Shown: positions 50,694 to 59,842 of the stretch, in pieces | Numbering within the stretch: position 1 is the stretch's first letter | How the letters are laid out: every line of letters starts with the position of its first letter | Assembly: GCF_021869765.1 (NCBI RefSeq) | Contig: NZ_CP084580.1 | Span: forward strand, 4,340,001 to 4,404,000 | Reading direction: 5' to 3' | DNA: 64,000 nucleotides | Origin: Chryseobacterium sp. MEBOG06 | Lineage (GTDB): Bacteria; Bacteroidota; Bacteroidia; Flavobacteriales; Weeksellaceae | Position numbers and translations under genes: made by a program | Notes under the pieces: generated by a model | Told to the model about the DNA's origin: nothing | Database searches by the model: none | Seen by the model: only the letters and a program-made list of their open reading frames with translations

Positions 50694-51551
50694 ATGAAAA
50701 AAAATATTTCAGGACTGGTCATGGCCATTGCTCTGTTGGGCTGTACTCATGATAAATCTCCATCCCACCTCAATCGTCAAGACTCTGAAAGCTTTGTAAA
50801 AATCAATAAAGATAAAAACACCATTAAAGAAAGATTTTCTGCTCCTCCAGAGTATAGATGGGTAGATGAGAAACCGGACAACTTTGGGTATTTTATTGAG
50901 AATTTTAAGTTGAAACCTTATGGAAGTCAGATTTTAAAATACGACGGCAATCCTATTTCCACACAAGATCTTCACGAGGCTGTTCTTGATATTGATACAG
51001 GAAACAAAGACCTGCAACAATGTGCCGATGCTGTCATCCGACTGAGAGCCGAATATTTATATAAGATGAAAATGACGGATGAAATTAAATTCCATTTTAC
51101 AAGCGGCGATCTCATCAGCTGGAGTGATTATAAAAACGGAACAAGAGCTTTTGTCAATGGAAATTCTGTCAACTTCCGAAAAACATCAGGCTTTGATGAT
51201 TCTTACCAGAACTTCAGGAATTACCTGGACCTCATCTTCAACTATGCAGGAACCATTTCATTAAATAAAGAAACAAAACCCATAGAAAAAAACGCGGATT
51301 TAAGAACGGGAGACATCCTGATTACCCCCGGAAGTCCCGGACATGTTGTTTTCATTGCCGGAGTAAGTAAAAATAAGGAAGGGCAGAAATTATTTTTATT
51401 AGGAGAAGGATTTACCCCGGCACAGTCTATTCACTTGCTCTCCAATCCGTTTAACAAAAATATTTCGCCTTGGTACAATCTTGATATCAACGATAAGGAA
51501 ACCAAAACAGCCCGATATATTTTTAAACCTACAAACTTCAGAAGCTTTTAA
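50694..51551 (+). CDS. DUF4846 family lipoprotein
   Basis: A 285-residue protein with a lipoprotein signal (KKNISGLVMAIALLGCTHD, Cys at about 17). The mature part contains YRWVDEKPDNFGYFIENFKLKPYGSQILKYDG, QQCADAVIRLRAEYLY, GDILITPGSPGHVVFIAGV and FLLGEGFTPAQSIHLL, the features I associate with DUF4846. The GSPGHVV block has a His and resembles a cysteine-peptidase-like fold but lacks an obvious Cys. The function is unknown. Confidence 0.82.
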   Translation: MKKNISGLVMAIALLGCTHDKSPSHLNRQDSESFVKINKDKNTIKERFSAPPEYRWVDEKPDNFGYFIENFKLKPYGSQILKYDGNPISTQDLHEAVLDIDTGNKDLQQCADAVIRLRAEYLYKMKMTDEIKFHFTSGDLISWSDYKNGTRAFVNGNSVNFRKTSGFDDSYQNFRNYLDLIFNYAGTISLNKETKPIEKNADLRTGDILITPGSPGHVVFIAGVSKNKEGQKLFLLGEGFTPAQSIHLLSNPFNKNISPWYNLDINDKETKTARYIFKPTNFRSF

Positions 51552-51606
51552 TAATTTATATTCAAAACTATTGGAAAGTTACTACGATAATCTGAACTTG
51601 TTTTTG

Positions 51607-51614
51607 TAAATTTG
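51607..51614 (+). promoter_or_regulatory. -7 promoter box of pfkA
   Basis: TAAATTTG, 20 bp before the ATG at 51635. It overlaps the GTG at 51614 and so rules that start out. Confidence 0.5.
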
Positions 51615-51634
51615 TGTTCGAAATTTTTTACTTG

Positions 51635-52621
51635 ATGAAAGAGAGTGCTGTAAAAAAGATTGCAGTTCTTACTTCAGGAGGTGACTCTCCGGGTATGAAT
51701 GCGGCATTAAGAGCGGTAGTAAGAACCGCCAATTACTATGATATCGAATGTTACGGAGTGAGAGAGGGCTACAATGGCCTTATCAGCAACGATTTCCTGA
51801 AAATGGGAGCTCGTTCCGTAAAAAATATAATCAACCAGGGTGGAACAATTCTAAAGTCTGCCAGATCTACTGAATTCAGAACCAAAGAAGGCCGTCAGAA
51901 AGCGTATGACAATTGTGTAAAGCTTGGAATAGACGGATTGGTATGCATTGGTGGAGACGGAACCTTCACAGGCGCCAAAATCTTCAGTGAAGAGTTCGGC
52001 ATCAGAGTAGTGGGTGTGCCGGGAACTATCGACAATGATATTTTCGGAACAGACAATACGATCGGATACGATACTGCTCTGAATACTGCGATGGAAGCGA
52101 TTGACAAAATCCGTGACACGGCTACTTCCCACAACAGAGTTTTCTTTGTTGAGGTAATGGGACGTGATGCAGGTTTCATTGCTTTAAACAGTGGGTTGGC
52201 AACGGGTGCTCTGGATATTCTTATTCCTGAGAAAAAAGACTGCAGAGATGAGCTTTTCGCTAATTTCAGAAAGGCAGAGAAAACAGGAAAAGCATCCAGC
52301 ATTGTTGTGGTAGCAGAAGGTGAGAAACAAGGAAGTATCTATGATCTTGCAAACAAGACTAAAGAAGAATTCCCGGAATATGACATTCGTGTAACTGTTT
52401 TAGGACATATCCAGAGAGGAGGTTCTCCCAGCTGTGCAGACAGAGTACTTGCCAGCAGACTTGGATATGGTGCGGTAGTAGGATTAATGGAAGGGCAAAC
52501 TAATGTAATGGCAGGAATGCGTTCCAATGATTTAGTATATACTCCTATTGAGGAAGCCATTAAAAAGCATAATGAAATCAACAAAGATCTGATGTTGATT
52601 TCGGAAATTTTAGCAATCTAA
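51635..52621 (+). CDS. pfkA: ATP-dependent 6-phosphofructokinase
   Basis: Commits fructose 6-phosphate to glycolysis. From the ATG at 51635 the protein has 328 residues, normal for bacterial PfkA. The motifs are VLTSGGDSPGMNAALRAVV (ATP site), CIGGDGTFTGA (the Gly-Asp-Gly typical of ATP-dependent forms), PGTIDNDIFGTDNTIGYDTA (catalytic Asp) and EVMGRDAGFIAL. gapA follows 31 bp later, so the two glycolytic genes are probably co-expressed. Confidence 0.97.
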   Translation: MKESAVKKIAVLTSGGDSPGMNAALRAVVRTANYYDIECYGVREGYNGLISNDFLKMGARSVKNIINQGGTILKSARSTEFRTKEGRQKAYDNCVKLGIDGLVCIGGDGTFTGAKIFSEEFGIRVVGVPGTIDNDIFGTDNTIGYDTALNTAMEAIDKIRDTATSHNRVFFVEVMGRDAGFIALNSGLATGALDILIPEKKDCRDELFANFRKAEKTGKASSIVVVAEGEKQGSIYDLANKTKEEFPEYDIRVTVLGHIQRGGSPSCADRVLASRLGYGAVVGLMEGQTNVMAGMRSNDLVYTPIEEAIKKHNEINKDLMLISEILAI

Positions 52622-52652
52622 TTATTTTTATAATCTATAAAAACAAACTATT

Positions 52653-53657
52653 ATGTCAACAATTAAAGTAGGTATCAACGGTTTTGGTAGAATTGGACGT
52701 CTTGTTTTCAGAGCAATGACTGAAAGAGACAACATTGAAGTTGTAGGAATCAATGACCTTATCAATGCAGAATACATGGCTTACATGTTAAAATATGACT
52801 CTGTACACGGTATTTTCCCAGGTGAAGTTTCTGTAGAAGGAAATGATCTTGTAGTAAACGGAAAAAGAATCAGAGTAACTGCTGAAAGAGATCCGAACAA
52901 CCTAAAGTGGAATGAAATTGGTGCTGATTATATCGTAGAATCTACAGGTCTTTTCTTATCTAAAGATTCTGCTCAGGCCCACATCAATGCAGGTGCTAAA
53001 AAAGTAATCCTTTCTGCTCCTTCTAAAGATGATACTCCAATGTTCGTAATGGGTGTAAACCACAAGGAACTTACTGATGATATCAAAATTTTATCAAACG
53101 CTTCTTGTACTACAAACTGTTTAGCTCCTTTAGCTAAGGTAATTCACGATAATTTCGGAATCGTAGAAGGTTTAATGACAACTGTACACGCTACAACAGC
53201 AACTCAAAAAACTGTTGACGGCCCTTCAATGAAAGACTGGAGAGGTGGTAGAGCTGCTCTGAACAACATTATCCCTTCTTCTACAGGTGCTGCTAAAGCG
53301 GTAGGAAAAGTAATCCCTTCATTGAACGGAAAATTAACTGGTATGTCTTTCAGAGTACCAACTGTTGACGTTTCTGTGGTAGATTTAACAGTGAGAATTG
53401 AAAAAGCTGCTTCTTATGAAGAAATCTGTTCAGTAATCAAGGCTGCATCTGAAGGTGAATTAAAAGGTATCTTAGGATATACTGAAGATGCTGTAGTATC
53501 TCAGGATTTCGTAGGAGATAAGAGAACTTCTATCTTCGATAAAGATGCTGGTATCATGCTTTCTCCTAACTTCGTAAAACTTGTTTCTTGGTATGACAAC
53601 GAAATGGGTTACTCTAACAAGTTAGTTGATATGCTTGTACACGCTGCTTCTTTATAA
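52653..53657 (+). CDS. gapA: Glyceraldehyde-3-phosphate dehydrogenase, type I
   Basis: A 334-residue glycolytic enzyme. KVGINGFGRIGRLVFRA binds NAD. The catalytic site is SNASCTTNCLAP (Cys152), with TVHATTATQKTVDGPS for phosphate. SWYDNEMGYSNKL closes the C-terminus. Its codons differ visibly from its neighbours, with few rare codons, as expected for a highly expressed gene. It is downstream of pfkA, with a terminator after it. Confidence 0.97.
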   Translation: MSTIKVGINGFGRIGRLVFRAMTERDNIEVVGINDLINAEYMAYMLKYDSVHGIFPGEVSVEGNDLVVNGKRIRVTAERDPNNLKWNEIGADYIVESTGLFLSKDSAQAHINAGAKKVILSAPSKDDTPMFVMGVNHKELTDDIKILSNASCTTNCLAPLAKVIHDNFGIVEGLMTTVHATTATQKTVDGPSMKDWRGGRAALNNIIPSSTGAAKAVGKVIPSLNGKLTGMSFRVPTVDVSVVDLTVRIEKAASYEEICSVIKAASEGELKGILGYTEDAVVSQDFVGDKRTSIFDKDAGIMLSPNFVKLVSWYDNEMGYSNKLVDMLVHAASL

Positions 53658-53681
53658 TAAGACCTCAGCAATACATCATAT

Positions 53682-53708
53682 AAAACCTTCCCGATCGGGA
53701 AGGTTTTT
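53682..53708. terminator. Terminator of gapA
   Basis: AAAACCTTCCCG / CGGGAAGGTTTT stem, followed by a T run. The reverse strand is also A/T-tailed, so it could end the convergent gene at 53714. Confidence 0.8.
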
Positions 53709-53713
53709 TGGGT

Positions 53714-54100
53714 TTATACGGGACACACAGCACCAATACCCTTCTGGAGAAAATACTTGATAATGATCTTTACTAAAGATTTCACAAAAACTCCTAAAGG
53801 AATAATTTGTGCAATGGCTTCCAGAATAAAATCAATGATTTTACCAAAAACACTATCCTCCCGTACTATGGAACAAAATATTTCTTTCAGCTTACTCCAC
53901 AATGCTTGTAAATTAACACTTGCAGCTGTTAATGACACTGCATTTACATTATTTACTAAAAACATTTCAGACTGTTCCTGAGTGTATGAAATATAAAGTT
54001 CTGCCAAAGCGTTCTGAGCATCCTGTTCAGTAACCTCTGCCTGTCCTAATCCTTCAGTAAGAATCTCGTTAGAATAAACAGAGATATCTACTAGTTTCAT
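53714..54100 (-). CDS. Small protein of unknown function, possibly membrane-associated
   Basis: A 128-residue protein from the ATG at 54100 (MKLVDISVYSNEILTEGLG); an ATG at 54121 adds seven residues. The first half is acidic and Ala/Gln-rich (EVTEQDAQNALAELYISYTQEQ). The second half has amphipathic and hydrophobic helices: LWSKLKEIFCSIV, IIDFILEAIAQIIPLGVFVKSLVKIIIKYFLQKG, then a final CPV. I recognise no family. The hydrophobic, basic C-terminus with two Cys recalls secreted toxin or bacteriocin peptides, but this is only a resemblance. Confidence 0.55.
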   Translation of the reverse strand: MKLVDISVYSNEILTEGLGQAEVTEQDAQNALAELYISYTQEQSEMFLVNNVNAVSLTAASVNLQALWSKLKEIFCSIVREDSVFGKIIDFILEAIAQIIPLGVFVKSLVKIIIKYFLQKGIGAVCPV

Positions 54101-54281
54101 GTTTTCGTTTTTTATCAGCATAACCTAAAGTTTTAATGGTTGCAGCAAAGTTCAAAAATCTCTCAATGTGAAGCAATTACCCTTTTGGGTAATATTGAGA
54201 GTCACAAAGTATCATCCTATTACCCTGATAAATCTCACCACGGAATTTCGGCGTAAAACTTGTACTTTTATAGGTAAAGGA

Positions 54282-55472
54282 ATGAACATGCTACACCCCC
54301 GTTTTAAAGATTCACCCCATTTCAAAGATTTCTGGAAAAATGGCAATGGAAAGTCACTTATAAAATTTTCCGGAGCACAGGTAAGTTTTCAAGACTTTGA
54401 AAAATTCTCTTCTTTTTTTTATCATGTGGATGAAATTGGCGATGAGGTTGTAAAAGATGTTTATTTTACTAAAAAATTCAATGAAGCTTCACGAGAAATT
54501 GAACATTATATAAGAACTGGAGTTTCTGAAACAGATTCTGTTCCTGAAAGTGTAAAAAGACTTTTCGCCCAGACCCAGGAAATTCCTGCATGGCTTGATC
54601 ATAATTTATTAAAAAGCGGAGCCGAGCTCTGCATGAGAAGCAACTTAGATTCTCTGATCTCACTAAGGGATTACTGCCTGATGGGAGGTTATGATTATGC
54701 TTACCTTAATAAGCCACTCATCGTGACAGAAGCTTTAAAAAAAGGAGCTGTAAAGCGTCTTTCAGAAACATTGGATTTCTGGGTGAATGCCACACGATAT
54801 AATGCTTTGGAACTTCACGCAAAAGGGTATGAATTTGCCATAAAAACGAGGCTCATCCATTCTTACGCAAGACTTTCCATTAAGAAACATTATAAAAACT
54901 GGGATACCGAAAATTGGGGCGAGCCCATTAATTCCTGGGATATGATGGCAACATATATCGGATTCAGTCTGGTTTTTCTCCATAGCCTTAAGAAATTGGG
55001 GAATACTTTTTCCATTGAAGAAGAACAGGGAATTTTCCACCTTTGGAAATATGTAGGATATCTTCTGGGAATTCCGGAACATCTTCTTCCAGATCACAAA
55101 AAACAGGCTACGGAATATTTTTATTTATGGACTTCCGTTCAGCCTCCTGCTGATAAAGATTCCGTTCTTCTTGCTCATTCTTTACTGAATGAATCGCTGG
55201 AAAATCCAATTTTAAAATTTGAATTTCAAAGAAAAAATTTAAGGTACCTGCACATCTGCTGTACCTGGTTCTTACTGGATGATGAAGTTTGTAAAAGATT
55301 ACTCATTCCCGAAGTCCCCAATAGAAAGCTTTTCCCCAACTCAAAGATTATTTTCAATAAAATCTATGACAGGATGGTAAGCAGAAATGCCAGAATAAAA
55401 AGAGGAAACAAAGATCAGATGAAAGTGCTGGAAGACTATCTGAATATTACCCAAAATTCAAACTTTCATTAA
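54282..55472 (+). CDS. DUF2236 / MpaB-like oxygenase family protein
   Basis: A 396-residue protein from the ATG at 54282 (MNMLHPRFKDSPHFKDFW), preferred to an upstream ATG at 54168 that adds 38 atypical residues. It has the family pattern: a long helical core with FWVNATRYNALELHAKGYEFAIKTRLIHSYARLSI (conserved His and Arg of the possible heme or iron site) and WDMMATYIGFSLVFLHSLKKLG. Related fungal MpaB and bacterial latex-clearing oxygenases cleave C=C bonds. The substrate here is unknown. Confidence 0.82.
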   Translation: MNMLHPRFKDSPHFKDFWKNGNGKSLIKFSGAQVSFQDFEKFSSFFYHVDEIGDEVVKDVYFTKKFNEASREIEHYIRTGVSETDSVPESVKRLFAQTQEIPAWLDHNLLKSGAELCMRSNLDSLISLRDYCLMGGYDYAYLNKPLIVTEALKKGAVKRLSETLDFWVNATRYNALELHAKGYEFAIKTRLIHSYARLSIKKHYKNWDTENWGEPINSWDMMATYIGFSLVFLHSLKKLGNTFSIEEEQGIFHLWKYVGYLLGIPEHLLPDHKKQATEYFYLWTSVQPPADKDSVLLAHSLLNESLENPILKFEFQRKNLRYLHICCTWFLLDDEVCKRLLIPEVPNRKLFPNSKIIFNKIYDRMVSRNARIKRGNKDQMKVLEDYLNITQNSNFH

Positions 55473-55500
55473 GCCCTTCATTTTTCAACGAAGCAGGAAG

Positions 55501-56715
55501 TCATATTTGCTCGTTTCTGTTAAAGTGATCCGAAGAGGGTTTACTTCTTGTGAAATTCCAGATCAGATACAATAAAAATAAAACAAGCCAGACGCTAATG
55601 ACAGCAATAGTGAAAATTTCTCTGATGGAAGGATGGAGGTAGTTCGGTTTGTAGAACAATCGATCAAGGGTTGCAAATTTCTCTTTTAAACTATTTCTTT
55701 CATAAGTATTCCGAATCGCATTCAGAGGCTCCTGCTGATGATCCCGGTAATACAAGACATCTTGAGTCAACGTTTTCGGAACTATCTGCGTTTCTATATT
55801 ATATTTTTTTAAAAGGTTATCCAGCCTCTGAAACGAGTAAAGCAGCGAATCCTGGCCATATTTGTAAAGCAAATTATATCTTTCGACTGCATTCTGATAC
55901 TGTTGCTGCTTTTCTGAGATTTTATGCAATGGAGAAAACAGACTTTTGTTTTCAAGAAAAATACACATCTTCTCGTCGTATTGAGGATGTACCTCTGCTC
56001 CTTTAAAGATAATTTCGGTACTATCCCCTATCTTCTTTTTAGAAATAATCCTTTTTTCCAGCTCTTTGGCGTCAAGCCCAAGAAAATCAAGTACCAATTT
56101 AGCTTTGTTGTTTAATTTTTTATGATCATTGCTCAGCATTGTTAGCGTATCAATACTGTAATAGCTGGATTCCGTTGAGTAATAATCCCTATTATTCGGA
56201 TCGTAGTATAATGTATCTCTCTGCTCAATCACAGGATAAGGTTTGGGATATAAAATATTTTCAGGATTAAAGAGTTTCTCTGAACTGTAGGAAGTATAGT
56301 TGTATAAAAAAGGCTGTAAGACATTCAGCAGCGTCTTATCTTTATTAAGATCTTTTTCAGGCAGTTCAGTTCTTAGTTTTGCATTGATTCCCAAACTATA
56401 ACTGATGAAAAAGGTCAGAGACGAAAAGGACACTAACAGCAATATCATTCCGATTACCAAAATTTTTGAAAGTTCATTTCTTTTTTTAGAATGGTTCCTA
56501 AGGAGGAGAATAACAAAGAAAAACAAAAAAAGGCCGGATATAAAAAAGTGAGAAATAGAGACATCATCGTAAAATTTGAACCTATAAAATTCTGTATAGA
56601 TACTAATTTTCTGCACACCTTCAAACTTTATATATCCGTAAATAAAGTAAGCAAGGTGTATAACAGCTAATACAGCAAAAGATTTAATCAGGAATAGTTT
56701 TAATTTTCTGTCCAT
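55501..56715 (-). CDS. Membrane protein of unknown function
   Basis: A 404-residue protein with an uncleaved N-terminal helix (LFLIKSFAVLAVIHLAYFIYGY), two further helices (about 57-72 and 85-110), a large external domain (about 115-355) and a last helix (IREIFTIAVISVWLVLFLLYLIW, about 368-390). The external domain is Tyr/Lys-rich with a short coiled-coil stretch (SEKQQQYQNAVERYNLLYKY). I recognise no family. Confidence 0.72.
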   Translation of the reverse strand: MDRKLKLFLIKSFAVLAVIHLAYFIYGYIKFEGVQKISIYTEFYRFKFYDDVSISHFFISGLFLFFFVILLLRNHSKKRNELSKILVIGMILLLVSFSSLTFFISYSLGINAKLRTELPEKDLNKDKTLLNVLQPFLYNYTSYSSEKLFNPENILYPKPYPVIEQRDTLYYDPNNRDYYSTESSYYSIDTLTMLSNDHKKLNNKAKLVLDFLGLDAKELEKRIISKKKIGDSTEIIFKGAEVHPQYDEKMCIFLENKSLFSPLHKISEKQQQYQNAVERYNLLYKYGQDSLLYSFQRLDNLLKKYNIETQIVPKTLTQDVLYYRDHQQEPLNAIRNTYERNSLKEKFATLDRLFYKPNYLHPSIREIFTIAVISVWLVLFLLYLIWNFTRSKPSSDHFNRNEQI

Positions 56716-57051
56716 ATTACGATCTTAAAATCATTGTTATAAGATAAGCATTTTTTTATATTGGATGGAGATAAAACTACGGTTATAATCATCAATAAGC
56801 TGTCAGGATTATAAATACTGGAAATCATTCATTCAACACTAACTTCCCCCAGCCTTCTGCTTACTGATTCCAACTATAACTTTCTTATCTTAAATTTATT
56901 TTTTCAATACCGCATTCCCATCTCTCTCGTTATGAATAACATCACTCATGAAATTTTATCATTTTTTAACTTTAAGAACAGCTTTCAGCAACAAATAATA
57001 TTAGTTTTTGATGTTTAAATTATGTATTTTTGAGAAATTATTTTAATAGCG
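56716..57051. other. 336-bp gene-free stretch before recA
   Basis: Divergent regulatory space with a recA -7 box at 57025-57032 and A/T-rich text. The longest small frames are about 28 codons and look like chance. I see no LexA-type or other clear operator. Confidence 0.55.
57025..57032 (+). promoter_or_regulatory. -7 promoter box of recA
   Basis: TATTTTTG, matching TAnnTTTG, 19 bp before the ATG at 57052. Confidence 0.45.
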
Positions 57052-58053
57052 ATGAGTAACATAGATGATAAGAAAAAAGCACTTGCTTTAGTGCTTGACA
57101 AATTAGATAAAACATACGGAAAAGGGACTGTAATGACTTTGGGAGATTCTGCCATAGACACTACAATAGAAGTAATTCCTTCCGGTTCTTTAGGATTAGA
57201 TATTGCGTTGGGAATAGGTGGATATCCAAAGGGAAGAATCATTGAAATATATGGTCCTGAATCTTCAGGTAAAACAACACTGACTCTTCACGCTATTGCT
57301 GAGGCTCAAAAGGCTGGAGGTATTGCTGCTTTCATTGATGCAGAGCACGCTTTCGACAGAACTTATGCTGCGAAATTAGGAATCGATTTAGAAAACCTTA
57401 TTATTTCTCAGCCGGACAACGGAGAACAGGCATTGGAAATTGCTGATAACCTTATTCGTTCAGGAGCTATCGATATCGTAGTTATTGACTCTGTTGCAGC
57501 TCTTACGCCAAAAGCAGAGATCGAAGGTGAAATGGGAGATTCCAAAATGGGTCTTCACGCAAGATTAATGTCTCAGGCATTAAGAAAACTTACAGCTACT
57601 ATTTCAAGAACGAAGTGTACTGTAATCTTCATCAACCAGCTGAGAGAAAAAATCGGTGTAATGTTCGGAAATCCTGAAACTACTACCGGAGGTAACGCTC
57701 TTAAGTTCTATGCTTCTGTAAGAATTGATATCAGAAAAGCAAGTGCACCAATTAAGCAAGGTGACGAAGCTATCGGAAGCCGTGTGAAAGTGAAGATTGT
57801 GAAAAACAAAGTTGCACCTCCTTTCAAACAAGCTGAATTCGACATCATGTACGGTGAAGGAGTTTCTAAAGTAGGTGAAATTCTGGATACTGCAGTAGAT
57901 ATGGGAATTGTGAAGAAAAGCGGCTCTTGGTTCAGCTATGAAGAATCTAAACTAGGTCAGGGACGTGATGCTGTAAAAGATGTGTTAAAAGACAATCCTG
58001 AACTTTCCGAGGAATTGGAAAACAAGATCAAGGAAGAAATGAAAAACAAATAA
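57052..58053 (+). CDS. recA: Recombinase RecA
   Basis: A 333-residue protein that forms filaments on single-stranded DNA, promotes strand exchange and triggers SOS cleavage. Walker A GPESSGKT is at residues 68-75. Walker B is IDIVVIDSVAAL. The loops QALRKLTATISRTKCTVIFINQLREKIGVMFGNPETTTGG are conserved. The C-terminal tail is short and acidic-basic (EELENKIKEEMKNK). It has its own promoter and a terminator with a UUCG loop. Confidence 0.98.
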   Translation: MSNIDDKKKALALVLDKLDKTYGKGTVMTLGDSAIDTTIEVIPSGSLGLDIALGIGGYPKGRIIEIYGPESSGKTTLTLHAIAEAQKAGGIAAFIDAEHAFDRTYAAKLGIDLENLIISQPDNGEQALEIADNLIRSGAIDIVVIDSVAALTPKAEIEGEMGDSKMGLHARLMSQALRKLTATISRTKCTVIFINQLREKIGVMFGNPETTTGGNALKFYASVRIDIRKASAPIKQGDEAIGSRVKVKIVKNKVAPPFKQAEFDIMYGEGVSKVGEILDTAVDMGIVKKSGSWFSYEESKLGQGRDAVKDVLKDNPELSEELENKIKEEMKNK

Positions 58054-58071
58054 TTTTTCAGAAAAAATAAT

Positions 58072-58100
58072 AAAAAGGCAGTCTTCGGATTGCCTTTTTT
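58072..58100 (+). terminator. recA terminator with UUCG loop
   Basis: AAAAAGGCAGTC-TTCG-GATTGCCTTTTTT: stable stem with one G-T pair and a long T tail. Confidence 0.85.
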
Positions 58101-58170
58101 GTTCCGGACATACATTCACCAATTCTTTTATTAGCAAATTCTTGGCAACAGAACAGACAATTTATAAAAA

Positions 58171-58202
58171 AATGAGGCTGAACATTATAGAACAGCCTCA
58201 TT
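58171..58202 (-). terminator. Terminator of the 58223-59656 gene
   Basis: AATGAGGCTG / CAGCCTCATT stem. On the minus strand it ends in an A/T-rich tail. Confidence 0.65.
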
Positions 58203-58222
58203 TTGTTTTTATATTTTTATTA

Positions 58223-59656
58223 TTATTCTACAATTTTACCTTGCAGCTGTAATGCCCCGGCAACCTTCATTCCCTTTACAGGAGTTTCAAATTTCATATT
58301 TTCCTTATTCACAAAGGCGTCAATAGTGAAGTAATCTTCTCTTTCTTCATTGGTAATCAGTTTCAGCTTCAGGATATATCCTTTAACGCTTCCATCATCC
58401 AACAATTCTGTTTCTTTGAAGTCTACAAGCTGACCAATAAAATCAAAACATGCATAGTTCGGAACATCATTACTTGGTGCATAAGTGGTAAAATCTTCAC
58501 TCACAGAAGTTCCTTCAGGTAAATCAAAACTCTGATGAACATCAAGGATCAGAACAATACCACTGATATTTACATTCAAATGAGGCTGTGTCAGATATTT
58601 GTTTCTATTTTCAGCATAATCGGTTGCAAAGAACCAAATTCCGAAAGTATTTCTAGCCGGACCAGCCACGATTGCCTGCAAATTCAATGCATTTTCCCAT
58701 TCCCGGATTGATCTTGTTTCAAAATCTAAAGTATAATCAGTTTTTACTTCCGGAATTATTGTACTAAGTTCTTCTGTAAAAACGGTTTTAAATCTTACAT
58801 CTTCAAATTCAGTTTTGCTTTTACCCTCATCAGACGGATCAGAAACGGTGGACTGCATTAAAACATTCGTCAGATATTGCCCGTAATCTTTAGTCTGAAA
58901 ATTTTCATGACCAAAAATCCCGCTCCATGTATTCACAAGATTATGAATATTCGATTTTCTTATGATAATTCCCGCTTCGTTAGTAGTCTCCGGAGCTTTG
59001 ATACCTTCCATATTCGGGAAATAATCTTTACCGTCGATCAGCTGGGTATTCATAATCTCATTATTTTCTTCATGAGAAAATTCAGCAAAACCTTTATAAG
59101 TAACGTTATTATTCTCAAAAATGTAAGGTAATCCTGTTTTCGCTTTATCACTACCTTTGAAATGATAAGAAATTGAAATTGCCTTAAACTCTTCTTCTTT
59201 GGCTGCCGGATTATGATTACCGTTATCATCAAACTGAGAGTGATAAAGGATCATATAAGATTTGATCTTACCTGCCTGAAGTTCATTTTCAAACTTCTCT
59301 TCCATATTGGAGACCGCCTCCTGAGGGGGAAGAGCATAAGCATCTTCTGTTACCATATAGGCAAAACCTTCTACTTCGCCATTTTCTTTTTCAAAAGCTG
59401 AAATAGGAGTATATTCTCCTCTTAACTGAAGTGCAATAGAATACACGATATAATCATTATAAATCTTGATCTTCTCGTACTCTTCATTTACCTTATACTC
59501 TTCTACTGGTTGTGAAGGAGCTTCTGGTATTGTATCTACAAATTCTTCCTCTACTTCCTCTACTACTCTTTCCTCTGGCATTTCCACCACATCAACCGAA
59601 GTGCTTACATTCTCCTGTTTATTGTTTTTCTTTTTAAAAAAATCAAAGATTCCCAT
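58223..59656 (-). CDS. Cytoplasmic protein of unknown function with acidic N-terminal region
   Basis: A 477-residue protein with no signal peptide or membrane helix. It opens MGIFDFFKKKNN, then a low-complexity acidic stretch (about 18-55: EMPEERVVEEVEEEFVDTIPEAPSQP). The rest is a mixed alpha/beta protein with FEDVRFKTVFTEELSTIIPEVKTDYTLDF, FGIWFFATDYAENRNKYL and FDFIGQLVDFKETELLDDGSVKGYILKLKL. I recognise no family. The copy of the htpG-like upstream sequence at 59719 lies before its start on the opposite strand. Confidence 0.7.
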   Translation of the reverse strand: MGIFDFFKKKNNKQENVSTSVDVVEMPEERVVEEVEEEFVDTIPEAPSQPVEEYKVNEEYEKIKIYNDYIVYSIALQLRGEYTPISAFEKENGEVEGFAYMVTEDAYALPPQEAVSNMEEKFENELQAGKIKSYMILYHSQFDDNGNHNPAAKEEEFKAISISYHFKGSDKAKTGLPYIFENNNVTYKGFAEFSHEENNEIMNTQLIDGKDYFPNMEGIKAPETTNEAGIIIRKSNIHNLVNTWSGIFGHENFQTKDYGQYLTNVLMQSTVSDPSDEGKSKTEFEDVRFKTVFTEELSTIIPEVKTDYTLDFETRSIREWENALNLQAIVAGPARNTFGIWFFATDYAENRNKYLTQPHLNVNISGIVLILDVHQSFDLPEGTSVSEDFTTYAPSNDVPNYACFDFIGQLVDFKETELLDDGSVKGYILKLKLITNEEREDYFTIDAFVNKENMKFETPVKGMKVAGALQLQGKIVE

Positions 59657-59718
59657 ACTGTTATTTATAATTGGCGGTAAATATAATAAAAGGGATCAAT
59701 AGGCTCATCATAAAAAAA

Positions 59719-59783
59719 ATGTCATTCTGTCAGTTTATCTCCCGTTGTATTTTTTTTCGAAAAATATTTCCCACTTATTAAAA
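59719..59783 (+). repeat. Copy of the htpG upstream region
   Basis: ATGTCATTCTGTCA (59719-59732) and the following GTATTTTTTTT..GA(A)AAATATTT also occur upstream of htpG (62826-62875). The tail GAAAAATATTTCCCACTTA (59759 on) matches 62929-62953, inside htpG codons, at about 21 of 25 positions. It is a diverged partial copy of the htpG 5' end. Confidence 0.55.
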
Positions 59784-59805
59784 TAGGTGCAGGCATTATT
59801 AATAA

Positions 59806-59840
59806 AAAAATCGGTGAAGCTCCGGGCTTCACCGATTTTT
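59806..59840. terminator. Strong terminator beside the S9 peptidase gene
   Basis: AAAAATCGGTGAAGC / GGCTTCACCGATTTTT stem of about 15 bp with a 4-nt loop, just after the stop of the minus-strand gene at 59843. Confidence 0.8.
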
Positions 59841-59842
59841 CA

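Noticed and set aside
56940..57018. 28-codon frame upstream of recA
   Set aside because: Too short and A/T-rich to separate from chance, and it runs up to the recA promoter.
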